A DNA stretch of 64,000 bases from Acerihabitans sp047324305 (lineage in GTDB: Bacteria > Pseudomonadota > Gammaproteobacteria > Enterobacterales > Enterobacteriaceae), in NCBI RefSeq assembly GCF_047324305.1, contig NZ_CP178740.1:3534001-3598000 (forward strand). The letters run 5' to 3'. A program made the position numbers and the translations under genes. The notes below the pieces were generated by a model that did no database searches, was not told the origin of the DNA, and saw only the letters and a list, made by a program, of their open reading frames with translations. This document shows positions 17,076 through 25,166 of this stretch, piece after piece (the first letter of the stretch is position 1; every line of letters starts with the position of its first letter).

Positions 17076-18368
17076 ATGAAGCAGGCATTTCGAGTAGCGC
17101 TAGGTTTAATGATTTTATGGGCATCCGTGCTGCATGCGGAAGTGCGAATTGAGATCACGCAAGGGGTTGACTCGGCGCGGCCGATTGGCGTGATTCCGTT
17201 TAAATGGGCGGGACCGGGCGCCGCGCCCGAGGACATCGGCGGCATTGTCGGCGCGGATTTGCGCAACAGCGGTAAATTTAACCCGATCGATGTGGCGCGT
17301 ATGCCGCAGCAGCCCGGTACGGCCGCCGAAGTCACACCGGCGGCATGGACCGCCCTGGGTATCGACGCGGTTGTCGTGGGGCAGATCCAACCCAGCGCCG
17401 ACGGTAATTTTGTCATCTCCTACCAACTGGTTGATACCTCCGGCAACCCCGGCGCGGTATTGGAGCAAAACCAGTTTAAAGTGAAAAAATCCGATCTGCG
17501 TTACGGTGCCCATGCCGCCAGCGACGGCGTTTTTGAAAAATTGACCGGGATCAAGGGCGCGTTTCGCACCCGTATCGCTTATGTGGTGCAAACCAACGGC
17601 GGGCAGTATCCTTATGAGCTGCGCATAGCCGACTATGACGGGTTCAACCAGTTTGTGGTCCACCGGTCTCCCCAGCCGCTGATGTCGCCGGCCTGGTCGC
17701 CTGACGGCAGCAAGGTGGCCTATGTGACGTTTGAAAGCGGACGCTCGGCGCTGGTGGTGCAGGATGTCTATAAACAAACGGTAAGGCAGATTGCCAGCTT
17801 CCCGCAGCATAACGGCGCGCCGGCCTTTTCGCCGGACGGCTCCAAGCTGGCTTTCGCCCTGTCGAAATCCGGTAGTTTAAATATTTATGTGATGAATTTA
17901 GGCTCCGGCCAAATAACGCAAGTGACCGACGGTCGCAGCAACAACACGGAGCCGACCTGGTTCCCGGATAACCAGACCCTGGCGTATACCTCGGACCAGG
18001 GCGGCCGTCCGCAAGTGTATAAAGTGGGTATCAACGGCGGTAGCCCGCAGCGCCTGACCTGGGAAGGTTCCCAGAACCAGGACGCCGACGTGAGCGCGGA
18101 CGGTAAGTTCCTGGTCATGGTCAGCAGCAACGGCGGCGCTCAGCATATCGCTAAACAAGATCTGGCGACGGGAGCCGTGCAAGTTTTAACGGCCACGTTC
18201 CTGGATGAAACACCTAGCCTCGCACCCAATGGCACCATGGTTATCTACAGCTCTACACAAGGGATGGGTTCCGTGCTACAGCTGGTTTCGATTGATGGGC
18301 GTTTCAAAGCGCGTCTTCCGGCGACTGATGGACAGGTCAAATTTCCTGCCTGGTCTCCGAATCTGTGA
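17076..18368 (+). CDS. tolB: Tol-Pal system periplasmic beta-propeller TolB
   Basis: TolB is a periplasmic protein that binds Pal and signals to TolA. The 430 residues match E. coli. A signal peptide is clear (MKQAFRVALGLMILWASVLHA, cleavage before EVR). The N-terminal domain (about 22-160) is followed by a six-blade WD40-like propeller with repeated SPAWSPDGSKVAY, GAPAFSPDGSKLAF and TEPTWFPDNQTLAY motifs. ATG 17076 follows GGAGATGAA; an in-frame GTG at 17046 would extend past the signal peptide and is rejected. Confidence 0.97.
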   Translation: MKQAFRVALGLMILWASVLHAEVRIEITQGVDSARPIGVIPFKWAGPGAAPEDIGGIVGADLRNSGKFNPIDVARMPQQPGTAAEVTPAAWTALGIDAVVVGQIQPSADGNFVISYQLVDTSGNPGAVLEQNQFKVKKSDLRYGAHAASDGVFEKLTGIKGAFRTRIAYVVQTNGGQYPYELRIADYDGFNQFVVHRSPQPLMSPAWSPDGSKVAYVTFESGRSALVVQDVYKQTVRQIASFPQHNGAPAFSPDGSKLAFALSKSGSLNIYVMNLGSGQITQVTDGRSNNTEPTWFPDNQTLAYTSDQGGRPQVYKVGINGGSPQRLTWEGSQNQDADVSADGKFLVMVSSNGGAQHIAKQDLATGAVQVLTATFLDETPSLAPNGTMVIYSSTQGMGSVLQLVSIDGRFKARLPATDGQVKFPAWSPNL

Positions 18369-18411
18369 TGCATGTGTAAATATGTATGGCAAACTATAAA
18401 AGGAAAATGAG

Positions 18412-18927
18412 ATGCAACTGAACAAAGTGCTAAAAGGGCTGATGCTGGCCGTGCCTGTACTGGCTATCGCCGCGTGTAGTTCCCACAAAAGCGCTAACAA
18501 TGGCGCAGATTCTGCCATGGGCGCTGGCACTGGTATGGACAATGCGAGCGGTGCCAATTCTTCTTCCGAAGAACAAGCGCGTCTGCAGATGCAAGAACTG
18601 CAACGGAACAATATCGTTTACTTCGATCTTGATAAGTACGATATCCGTTCTGATTTCGCCCAGATGCTGGACGCACATGCTAACTTCCTGCGCAGCAACC
18701 CATCCTATAAAGTGACCGTAGAAGGTCATGCGGATGAACGCGGTACGCCGGAATATAACATCGCCCTGGGCGAACGTCGCGCCAATGCCGTGAAGATGTA
18801 TCTTCAGGGTAAAGGCGTCTCTGTCGACCAGATCTCTATCGTATCTTACGGTAAAGAGAAGCCGGCTGTGCTGGGACATGACGAATCGGCTTATGCCAAA
18901 AACCGTCGTGCCGTACTGGTATACTAA
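18412..18927 (+). CDS. pal: Peptidoglycan-associated outer-membrane lipoprotein Pal
   Basis: Pal anchors the outer membrane to peptidoglycan and is the outer-membrane partner of TolA/TolB. The lipobox IAAC gives the lipidated Cys22. A Ser/Asn/Gly-rich linker (about 25-45) leads to an OmpA-like domain (about 60-170) with VYFDLDKYDIR, VEGHADERGTPEYN and ALGERRANAVKMYL, the peptidoglycan-binding motif. Its 171 residues compare with 173 in E. coli. The gene starts 43 bases after tolB, and cpoB follows after nine bases. Confidence 0.98.
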   Translation: MQLNKVLKGLMLAVPVLAIAACSSHKSANNGADSAMGAGTGMDNASGANSSSEEQARLQMQELQRNNIVYFDLDKYDIRSDFAQMLDAHANFLRSNPSYKVTVEGHADERGTPEYNIALGERRANAVKMYLQGKGVSVDQISIVSYGKEKPAVLGHDESAYAKNRRAVLVY

Positions 18928-18936
18928 GAGAATTGC

Positions 18937-19749
18937 ATGAGCGGTAACTTCAGACATTACCTGTTAAGTCTGTCGTTGCTGGTTGGCGTAGCGGCCCCTT
19001 GGGCCGCTACCGCCCAAGCGCCAATCAGTAATGTCGGCTCCGGCTCGGTGGAAGATCGGGTCACTCAACTTGAGCGTATTTCCAACGCTCACGGTCAGCT
19101 ATTAACTCAACTTCAGCAACAACTCTCCGACACTCAGCGCGATATCGATTCCTTGCGGGGTCAAATCCAGGAAAGCCAGTACCAGCTTTCGCAAGTGGTG
19201 GAGCGCCAGAAACAAATCTATCAGCAAATGGACAGCCTGAGCAGCAAAGGCGGCCAGGATGCGGCTGCGGCCACGCCTGACAGCGGTGCGGACAACAGCG
19301 GCGCGGCAACCCCGTCCACTGGCGCCAGCGCCGATGCGGCGGCTCCTGCGGCCTCTTCGGCCGGCGGCAGCACCGGTGACGCCAATACCGATTACAACGC
19401 GGCGGTGGCTTTGGTACTGGAGAAAAAACAGTACGATCAGGGCATCACGGCATTCCAGAATTTTGTTAAACGTTATCCGGATTCAACCTACCAGCCCAAT
19501 GCCAACTACTGGTTGGGTCAGTTGAATTACAACAAAGGTAAAAAGGACGATGCGGCGTATTATTTTGCCCTGGTCGTTAAAAATTACCCCAAATCACCCA
19601 AAAGCTCCGAAGCCCTGTTTAAAGTTGGGGTAATCATGCAGGAAAAAGGCCAGACCGACAAAGCCAAGGCCGTTTACCAGCAGGTTATCAAACTTTATCC
19701 CAACACGGATTCTGCCAAACAAGCGCAAAAACGCCTGTCCAGTCTTTGA
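18937..19749 (+). CDS. cpoB: Cell division coordinator CpoB (YbgF)
   Basis: CpoB is a periplasmic protein that coordinates Tol-driven outer-membrane constriction with peptidoglycan synthesis by PBP1B. A signal peptide (about 1-27, ending ATAQA) is followed by a coiled coil (about 35-95, LERISNAHGQLLTQLQQQ), an Ala/Ser/Asp-rich linker, and three C-terminal TPR repeats (about 145-270, KKQYDQGITAFQNFVKRYP, NYWLGQLNYNKG, SSEALFKVGVIM). At 270 residues it is slightly longer than E. coli. It is the last gene of the tol-pal cluster. Confidence 0.96.
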   Translation: MSGNFRHYLLSLSLLVGVAAPWAATAQAPISNVGSGSVEDRVTQLERISNAHGQLLTQLQQQLSDTQRDIDSLRGQIQESQYQLSQVVERQKQIYQQMDSLSSKGGQDAAAATPDSGADNSGAATPSTGASADAAAPAASSAGGSTGDANTDYNAAVALVLEKKQYDQGITAFQNFVKRYPDSTYQPNANYWLGQLNYNKGKKDDAAYYFALVVKNYPKSPKSSEALFKVGVIMQEKGQTDKAKAVYQQVIKLYPNTDSAKQAQKRLSSL

Positions 19750-19755
19750 ACCATT

Positions 19756-19794
19756 CAGGCCTCTTGCGGGTATTACCCGCCGGATTCAGGCCTG
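19756..19794 (+). terminator. Nested stem-loop after cpoB
   Basis: CAGGCCT (19756-19762) pairs with AGGCCTG (19788-19794) and encloses a second perfect hairpin GCGGGT-ATT-ACCCGC (19666+100 to 19780, i.e. bases 19766-19780). No T-run follows. It lies just after the cpoB stop and probably ends or stabilises the tol-pal transcript. Confidence 0.55.
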
Positions 19795-19839
19795 GATGCT
19801 CGAAGATCAAGCAGTTGAACGCTATTGTGCAAATTTAGG

Positions 19840-19867
19840 TTGCGCAGAAAATTTTAGAAAGTAATAT
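19840..19867 (+). promoter_or_regulatory. Probable promoter of the tRNA-Lys genes
   Basis: TTGCGC (19840-19845) and TAATAT (19862-19867) are 16 bases apart. The sequence just after the -10 is GC-rich (GCCGCCG), as in stringently controlled stable-RNA promoters. tRNA-Lys begins 59 bases on. Confidence 0.55.
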
Positions 19868-19926
19868 ATGCCGCCGTTGCCACGGGAAAGCGTGACATCC
19901 CGGGCGCCAGCAAAATACGGATATCA

Positions 19927-20002
19927 GGGTCGTTAGCTCAGTTGGTAGAGCAGTTGACTTTTAATCAATTGGTCGCAGGTTCGAATCCTGCACGACCCAC
20001 CA
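19927..20002 (+). tRNA. lysT: tRNA-Lys (anticodon TTT), copy 1
   Basis: A 76-base cloverleaf starts GGGTCGTTAGCTCAGTTGG and ends with encoded CCA. The anticodon arm TTGACTTTTAATCAA shows anticodon TTT, decoding AAA/AAG. The T-arm is GCAGG-TTCGAAT-CCTGC and the acceptor GGGTCGT pairs with ACGACCC. In E. coli this position holds the lysT-valT array; here only lysine tRNAs remain. Confidence 0.97.
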
Positions 20003-20064
20003 ATTTTGCAGATATCAAGCTTTATGAACACCGTCGCTAGTGTGGTATAGCGCAGGAGTTGTGC

Positions 20065-20157
20065 CAGGTTCGAGCCGAGCGCAGCGAGACAGCGTTGCCG
20101 GTACGGCAACGACCCGGAGGGCGAGGCCAAGGCCGAGTCATCCTGCACGACCCACCA
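20065..20157 (+). repeat. tRNA 3'-end fragment with T-loop insert, between the two tRNA-Lys genes
   Basis: CAGGTTCGAG (20065-20074) corresponds to the 5' side of a tRNA T-arm, and TCCTGCACGACCCACCA (20141-20157) to its 3' side, acceptor strand and CCA. Between them, where the T-loop should close, lie about 66 bases rich in GAGCGCAGCGAG and GGGCGAGGCC motifs with an internal perfect hairpin (CGTTGCCG-GTA-CGGCAACG). No 5' half of a tRNA precedes it, so it is not a functional tRNA. It is the diverged sibling of the array at 20260-20715. Confidence 0.8.
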
Positions 20158-20190
20158 CTATCCGGTCGCCACACAGTAAATCCCGCCAAG

Positions 20191-20266
20191 GGGTCGTTAG
20201 CTCAGTTGGTAGAGCAGTTGACTTTTAATCAATTGGTCGCAGGTTCGAATCCTGCACGACCCACCA
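20191..20266 (+). tRNA. lysT: tRNA-Lys (anticodon TTT), copy 2
   Basis: Identical over 76 bases to copy 1 at 19927-20002, with the same TTT anticodon and encoded CCA. The two genes are 188 bases apart and could be co-transcribed from the promoter at 19840. The bases after its CCA (TTGTTATAAAATTCCCC) are the same as those after the CCA in each downstream repeat unit, showing that the array arose from this gene's 3' end. Confidence 0.97.
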
Positions 20267-20715
20267 TTGTTATAAAATTCCCCAGGTTTGCCTCCACTAT
20301 ACGTATTTACATAGCGCACTCGTCGTGCGGATGAGAACCTGCGCAGGTTCGAGCTGAGCGCAGCGAGACAGCGTTGCCGGTACGGCAACGACCCGCAGGG
20401 CGAGGCCAACGGCCGAGTCATCCTGCACGACCCACCATTGTTATAAAATTCCCCAGGTTTGCCTCCACTATACGTATTTACATAGCGCACTCGTCGTGCG
20501 GATGAGATCCTGCGCAAGTTCGAGCCGAGCGCAGCGAGACAGCGTTGCCGGTACGGCAACGACCCGCAGGGCGAGGCCAACGGCCGAGTCATCCTGCACG
20601 ACCCACCATTGTTATAAAATTCCCCAGGTTTGACTCCACTATACGTATTTACATAGCGCACTCGTCGTGCGGATGAGAACCTGCGCAGGTTCGAGCCGAG
20701 CGCAGCGAGACAGCG
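20260..20715 (+). repeat. Tandem array of 171 bp units derived from the tRNA-Lys 3' end
   Basis: Units begin at 20260, 20431 and 20602 with an exact 171-base period; the third stops at about 20715. Each carries the tRNA acceptor 3' strand and CCA, a 17-base flank, a spacer with CACTATACGTATTTACATAG, the T-arm half GCAGGTTCGA and a 68-base palindromic insert. The unit length is divisible by three, so an antisense open frame runs across it; that frame is an artefact. No unit has a D-arm or anticodon arm. Confidence 0.93.
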
Positions 20716-20724
20716 TTATCCACA
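20716..20724. promoter_or_regulatory. Perfect DnaA-box sequence at the end of the tRNA-derived array
   Basis: TTATCCACA matches the DnaA 9-mer exactly and sits at the breakpoint where the third 171 bp unit is interrupted. A single box may be coincidental; no cluster, AT-rich unwinding element or replication gene is near. Confidence 0.3.
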
Positions 20725-20894
20725 AGAATTTTGCGACACTGCGCCCTGTATCGCACATATCGACTGGTGCGGCGCCGTAAAATCCATTAATGTTTTGCCT
20801 TCAGCGCCTGCCTGCATACCAAAGTCATATTAACTAAACAAAAACACAAAAAAATACAAAATTAACAGGACATTTGGTTAAAAATTGATTATTT

Positions 20895-20912
20895 TGTTTA
20901 GTATATAAAACA
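20895..20912. promoter_or_regulatory. NadR operator upstream of nadA
   Basis: TGTTTA-GTATAT-AAAACA matches the NadR box TGTTTA-N6-TAAACA at 11 of 12 defined positions. It lies 76 bases before the nadA start in an AT-rich promoter region. NadR represses nadA and nadB when NAD is plentiful in enterobacteria, so the site fits the gene. Confidence 0.75.
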
Positions 20913-20987
20913 CACGCGCTGCATAGACTGTGCAAACGCCTTTAACGGCGCCCAGCCCATGCGCGGGAACACAGCAGGATATAAGCA

Positions 20988-22049
20988 ATGAGCGAAGTGT
21001 TGGATGTCAATGCGGCCATCTATCCTTTCCCACCCAAACCGCGCGCCCTGAACGCGGATGAAAAAGAATTCTATTACGCCAAGATCGCGCGCTTGCTGAA
21101 ACAGCGCAACGCCGTGATGGTCGCCCATTATTATACCGACCCGGAAATCCAGGCGCTGGCGGAGGCGACCGGCGGCTGCGTGGCCGATTCGCTTGAAATG
21201 GCGCGGTTTGGCAGCACGCATCCCGCCACCACGCTCCTGGTGGCCGGCGTGCGGTTTATGGGGGAAACGGCGAAAATCCTCAGCCCCGAGAAAACGGTGC
21301 TGATGCCGACCCTGAAGGCCGAATGTTCGCTGGACCTGGGATGCCCGGTGGACGAGTTCAGCGCGTTTTGCGCCGCCCATCCGGACCGTACCGTGGTGGT
21401 CTACGCCAATACCTCGGCGGCGGTTAAAGCGCGCGCCGACTGGGTTGTCACCTCCAGCATCGCCGTTGATCTTATCGAGCATCTTGATAGCCTGGGGGAA
21501 AAAATCATCTGGGCGCCGGACCGGCATCTCGGAAGGTATGTACAAAGCCAGACCGGCGCGGATATTTTATGCTGGCAGAGCGCCTGCATCGTCCATGACG
21601 AGTTCAAGACCCAGGCATTGCTCAATATGAAACGGCTTTATCCGGACGCGGCGGTACTGGTACACCCTGAATCGCCCCAGGCCATCGTCGCCATGGCCGA
21701 TGCGGTCGGGTCGACCAGCCAGCTGATCCAGGCGGCAAAAACCCTGCCGCAGCAGCAAATGATCGTCGCGACCGATCGCGGCATATTTTATAAAATGCAG
21801 CAGGCCTGTCCGGATAAAACCCTGCTTGAGGCGCCCACCGCCGGTGATGGCGCCACCTGCCGCAGCTGCGCCCATTGCCCCTGGATGGCCATGAACGGCC
21901 TGAAAGCCGTCGCTGACGGCCTTGAACAGGGCGGGGCTGCCCATGAGGTCCATGTGCCGGATGAATTGCGTGTCAAGGCGCTGGTGCCGTTAAACCGCAT
22001 GCTGGCTTTTGCCGCCGAGCTTAAGGTACGGGTTACCGGCAACGCTTAA
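20988..22049 (+). CDS. nadA: Quinolinate synthase A
   Basis: NadA condenses iminoaspartate with dihydroxyacetone phosphate to quinolinate, the second step of NAD synthesis, using an oxygen-sensitive [4Fe-4S] cluster. The 353-residue protein has VMVAHYYTDPEIQALAEATGG (in two parts, about 45-65), the cysteine in TLKAECSLDLGCP (about 110-122), HPESPQAIV, and the later cysteines in CRSCAHCPWMAMN (about 291-303). ATG 20988 follows AGGATATAAGC. A NadR operator precedes it. pnuC, its usual downstream partner, is absent; instead the stop overlaps the convergent zitB end. Confidence 0.97.
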   Translation: MSEVLDVNAAIYPFPPKPRALNADEKEFYYAKIARLLKQRNAVMVAHYYTDPEIQALAEATGGCVADSLEMARFGSTHPATTLLVAGVRFMGETAKILSPEKTVLMPTLKAECSLDLGCPVDEFSAFCAAHPDRTVVVYANTSAAVKARADWVVTSSIAVDLIEHLDSLGEKIIWAPDRHLGRYVQSQTGADILCWQSACIVHDEFKTQALLNMKRLYPDAAVLVHPESPQAIVAMADAVGSTSQLIQAAKTLPQQQMIVATDRGIFYKMQQACPDKTLLEAPTAGDGATCRSCAHCPWMAMNGLKAVADGLEQGGAAHEVHVPDELRVKALVPLNRMLAFAAELKVRVTGNA

Positions 22050-23005
22050 TGATGATGGTGGGCATGGGCCAGCCCGCCGCCGTCGTTGATACCGCAATCG
22101 TCCTCGGGGCAGTTGCGGTATTCCATCTGCACGGTGGCATGGCTGATGTGATAATGGTCCAGCAGAAAATGCTGGATTTGATGCAGCAGCGCATCATGAT
22201 CATAGGGCGGAATCACCTGCGCATGCAGGGTCATCACCGGTTTTTCGCCCACTTGCCAGATATGGACATGATGGATATTGCGCACCTCGGGAATATTCAG
22301 CGACAGATCCCGTTTCAGTTTCTCGATATCTATGCGGCTGGGCGTGCCCTCGAGCAGCTCATGGAGGCTTTCGCGCATCAGCCGCCAACCGCTGCGCAGC
22401 ACCAGGCACGAGACCAGGATGGATAAGATCGGATCGATGGGCATCCAGCCGGTCATCAATATCACCACCGCCGCGATAATCGCCCCGACCGATCCCAATA
22501 AATCCCCCAGCACATGCAGCGCGGCGGCGCGCAGGTTGATGTTTTTTTCACCTTCTCCCCCATGCAGCAGCACGAAAGACAGCAGGTTGGCCAACAGGCC
22601 GGCAACGGCGATAATCATCATGGTCCAGCCGGCCACCGGATGGGGTTGGTAAAAACGCCGTATCGCCTCCCAGACAATCAGCGCGGTAATCAACAGCAGA
22701 GCCAGCGCGTTCACGAAGGCCGCCAGGGTGGTCAATCTCAGGTAGCCGAAGGTATGGCTGCTGCTGGGTTTACGTTGGGCGAACCGTACCGCCAGCAAGG
22801 CCATCAACAACGCGGCGGCGTCGGTCAGCATATGCCCCGCATCGGCCAGCAGCGCCAGCGATCCCGACAGCAGCCCGCCCGCCACTTCCACGGCCATAAA
22901 AACAGCCGTTACGGCAAAGGCCGCCATCAGGCGTTTATTATTGTTGTTCGCCTGCGTCCCATGCTCCTGGGCATGGGATGGCGAAGGGTTATGTGTCGAT
23001 GCCAT
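22046..23005 (-). CDS. zitB: Zinc efflux transporter ZitB (CDF family)
   Basis: ZitB exports Zn2+ across the inner membrane in exchange for protons. The 319 residues show six membrane segments, the metal-site motif ALLADAGHMLTDAAALL (about 50-66, H and D ligands), a second HVLGDLLGSVGAI site (about 163-175), and a cytoplasmic domain with NIHHVHIWQVG. Both ends are histidine-rich: an N-terminal stretch with HNPSPSHAQEH and a C-terminal HAHHHH. It is transcribed toward nadA, and the two stop codons overlap by four bases. Confidence 0.95.
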   Translation of the reverse strand: MASTHNPSPSHAQEHGTQANNNNKRLMAAFAVTAVFMAVEVAGGLLSGSLALLADAGHMLTDAAALLMALLAVRFAQRKPSSSHTFGYLRLTTLAAFVNALALLLITALIVWEAIRRFYQPHPVAGWTMMIIAVAGLLANLLSFVLLHGGEGEKNINLRAAALHVLGDLLGSVGAIIAAVVILMTGWMPIDPILSILVSCLVLRSGWRLMRESLHELLEGTPSRIDIEKLKRDLSLNIPEVRNIHHVHIWQVGEKPVMTLHAQVIPPYDHDALLHQIQHFLLDHYHISHATVQMEYRNCPEDDCGINDGGGLAHAHHHH

Positions 23006-23210
23006 GCATTTTCCTGTAAAAGCGCAACCTGTCTACCAAGATAGTAGCCGAGAAACGAAGGGTTGCCGTAGGGATTTCTCAGGTTATTATGGTAACGGCG
23101 GCGGTAATAATAAATGCCGCGGGCGGCGGAACGTTGCGCCGGTTTGGCGCCTTGATGCTATTCTTTATAACAAACGCGCTGGATAATGCCGCTCAGCAGC
23201 CATAATACAT

Positions 23211-23242
23211 AAAAAAAGAAACCAGGCTGTAACCTGATTTCT
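23211..23242 (-). terminator. Intrinsic terminator of ybgS
   Basis: Read on the minus strand, AGAAATCAGG and CCTGGTTTCT form a stem with one mismatch around a six-base loop, followed by seven T residues (23217-23211). It lies 50 bases after the ybgS stop and ends that transcript before zitB. Confidence 0.85.
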
Positions 23243-23291
23243 CTTGAAAAAGCTGAATAATAAAGCAGGGGGAAGCCTGCCGGTTCAGTTT

Positions 23292-23669
23292 TTAATTGGT
23301 GGTGCCGTCGGTTTTAGTGGCCTCGGTAGTGCCGCTTTGGCCGGTTTCAACTTTGGAATTGGTGTCCGGGCAACGGCCGTCTTTACACATGGTATTTTTG
23401 TGTACCTCGGAGGCGTTTAAATCAGAGGTGGCGTCGGTGCTGCCGGTCTTGGAGGTATCGGTGCCGCCGGTATTGATTTTGTCGTTGCTGACGCCATTTG
23501 GCGCGGTATTCTCTTTAGAACCGGCACCGCCAGATTGGTTTTGCTGGCCATTATTGGAATTGGTGCTGCCGGCTGCTGTAGAATCTGCAGCCATGGCCGC
23601 ACCGCTGCCCAGGGTCATTACAGCGGTAATAAACAACATTGCCATTTTCTTCGTGGTAGTGGTTTGCAT
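23292..23669 (-). CDS. ybgS: Periplasmic small protein YbgS
   Basis: YbgS is a small exported protein of unknown function found between zitB and aroG in enterobacteria. A signal peptide is visible (residues 1-28, LGSGAAMAADS). The mature part is low-complexity, rich in Ser, Thr, Gly, Asn and Asp, and includes NTAPNGVSNDKINTGG in two neighbouring parts. The C-terminal HKNTMCKDGRCPD with two cysteines and the ending TKTDGTTN match E. coli YbgS. At 125 residues its length is typical. An intrinsic terminator lies 50 bases downstream. Confidence 0.9.
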   Translation of the reverse strand: MQTTTTKKMAMLFITAVMTLGSGAAMAADSTAAGSTNSNNGQQNQSGGAGSKENTAPNGVSNDKINTGGTDTSKTGSTDATSDLNASEVHKNTMCKDGRCPDTNSKVETGQSGTTEATKTDGTTN

Positions 23670-23993
23670 ATTATTTTCCCTCTTTCGTGCCAGGGGTGAT
23701 TATCAAACCCGCATTTTGACATGTTTAGCGGGCGCAAAACCTCACCGAGGCGCACCCAATGGCCTCGCAAGGAAATGGTAAGCCGAAAGAGCGGGGCTTT
23801 TAAGTTCCCGTTATCGTTGGCTTATCACTATTTAAGGATAGCCAAGAATCGGGAGTTATCAAATTTCAAGGCAATTTACTGGCGAAAGGCTTGAAAGCAT
23901 GTGTACAGTATCAATCCCGCCAGTGAGATTAAACGGCAAAAATTCAAGATGTTATGAATAAGCGCAGCCGCGTGGAGAGAAAACGGACCCCCT
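23670..23993. promoter_or_regulatory. Divergent control region between ybgS and aroG
   Basis: These 324 bases carry no gene. A hairpin-forming pair (TTGGCTTATC and GGATAGCCAA, about 23817-23846) lies in the middle. I looked for a TyrR box (TGTAAA-N6-TTTACA), which controls aroG in E. coli, and found no convincing match. The aroG start is preceded by GTGGAGAG at some distance. Confidence 0.4.
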
Positions 23994-25076
23994 ATGAATT
24001 ACCTTAACGACGATCTAAGAATTAAAGATATTAAAGAGTTACTGCCGCCGGTGGCGCTGCTGGAAAAATTCCCCGCCACCGAGCGCGCCGCCAGGACGGT
24101 ATCAAGCGCCCGCGCCGCAATTCACAAGATCCTCAAGGGCAACGACGACCGCCTGCTGGTGGTTATCGGTCCCTGCTCGATTCATGATACCGCGGCGGCC
24201 ACAGAATATGCCGCGCGTTTGCTTGCTTTGCGCCAGCAGCTGAGCGGCGATCTGGAAATAGTGATGCGGGTATATTTTGAGAAACCGCGCACCACCGTAG
24301 GCTGGAAAGGGCTTATCAATGACCCGCTAATGGATAACAGCTTCCAGATTAACCAGGGCCTGCGCATTGCCCGTAAACTCCTGCTGGACATTAACGATAC
24401 CGGCCTGCCGGCGGCCGGCGAGTTCCTGGATATGATCACCCCGCAGTACGTCGCGGATCTGATGAGCTGGGGCGCCATCGGCGCGCGCACCACCGAATCA
24501 CAGGTGCATCGCGAGCTGGCCTCAGGCCTCTCCTGTCCGGTGGGTTTTAAAAACGGCACCGACGGCACCATCAAGGTCGCCATTGACGCTATCAATGCCG
24601 CCGGCGCCGCCCATTGTTTTTTGTCGGTGACCAAGTGGGGCCATTCCGCCATCGTCAACACCAGCGGCAATAGCGACTGCCATATTATCTTGCGCGGCGG
24701 CAGGGAGCCGAATTACAGCGCTCACCATGTTAACGCGGTAAAAGTGGGGCTGGCCAAGGCCAACCTGCCCGCCCAGGTGATGATAGATTGCAGCCACGCT
24801 AACAGCAGCAAGCAGTACAAAAAACAAATGGAGGTCGCGCAGGATGTCTGCACGCAGCTGACGGCGGGCGAAAAGGGCATTATCGGCGTCATGGTGGAAA
24901 GCCACCTGGTGGAGGGTAACCAGAGCCTTGAGAGCGGTGAACCCCTGGTTTATGGCAAAAGCATTACCGATGCCTGCATAGGCTGGCCGGATACCGAAGC
25001 GATGTTAAACCAATTGGCCCAGGCGGTACGGGCACGGCGTCTGGCGGCGGGCCGGGACGTTAACCCTGCTGCCTGA
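23994..25076 (+). CDS. aroG: DAHP synthase (AroG, phenylalanine-sensitive type)
   Basis: AroG joins phosphoenolpyruvate and erythrose 4-phosphate to DAHP, the first step of the shikimate pathway. The 360-residue protein begins MNYLNDDLRIKDIKELLPP and shows VVIGPCSIHD (metal-binding Cys near 61), YFEKPRTTVGWKGLINDP, GARTTESQVHRELASGLS and DCSHANSSKQ, all typical of class I-alpha enzymes. Feedback type is assigned from gene neighbourhood (ybgS, gpmA) and similarity to E. coli AroG (350 residues); the C-terminus is about ten residues longer. Confidence 0.96.
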   Translation: MNYLNDDLRIKDIKELLPPVALLEKFPATERAARTVSSARAAIHKILKGNDDRLLVVIGPCSIHDTAAATEYAARLLALRQQLSGDLEIVMRVYFEKPRTTVGWKGLINDPLMDNSFQINQGLRIARKLLLDINDTGLPAAGEFLDMITPQYVADLMSWGAIGARTTESQVHRELASGLSCPVGFKNGTDGTIKVAIDAINAAGAAHCFLSVTKWGHSAIVNTSGNSDCHIILRGGREPNYSAHHVNAVKVGLAKANLPAQVMIDCSHANSSKQYKKQMEVAQDVCTQLTAGEKGIIGVMVESHLVEGNQSLESGEPLVYGKSITDACIGWPDTEAMLNQLAQAVRARRLAAGRDVNPAA

Positions 25077-25083
25077 AAGGATA

Positions 25084-25155
25084 TTGCCGGATGATGCTTA
25101 TCCGGCAAATAACGCGGATTTGCGGCGTTTATTCTCCCGGCGCGGGCGCCGGGAG
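25084..25155. terminator. Two stem-loops between aroG and gpmA
   Basis: TTGCCGGAT (25084-25092) pairs with ATCCGGCAA (25100-25108), and CTCCCGGCGC (25134-25143) pairs with GCGCCGGGAG (25146-25155). They lie between two convergent genes, 7 and 11 bases from the respective stops. Neither is followed by a long T-run. Probably a bidirectional transcript end. Confidence 0.6.
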
Positions 25156-25166
25156 GATTTACAGGG

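Noticed and set aside
20197..20661. 154-residue antisense frame over the tRNA-Lys array
   Set aside because: It is the reverse strand of tRNA-Lys and the 171 bp repeat (divisible by three). The end CDQLIKSQLLYQL is the typical antisense-tRNA artefact.
20716..20724. Replication origin near a perfect DnaA box
   Set aside because: Only one box, no AT-rich unwinding region, and no dnaA, dnaN, gidA or mioC nearby.
23670..23993. TyrR box upstream of aroG
   Set aside because: The best candidate near TGTGTACAGTATC lacks the second half-site, so the site cannot be supported.
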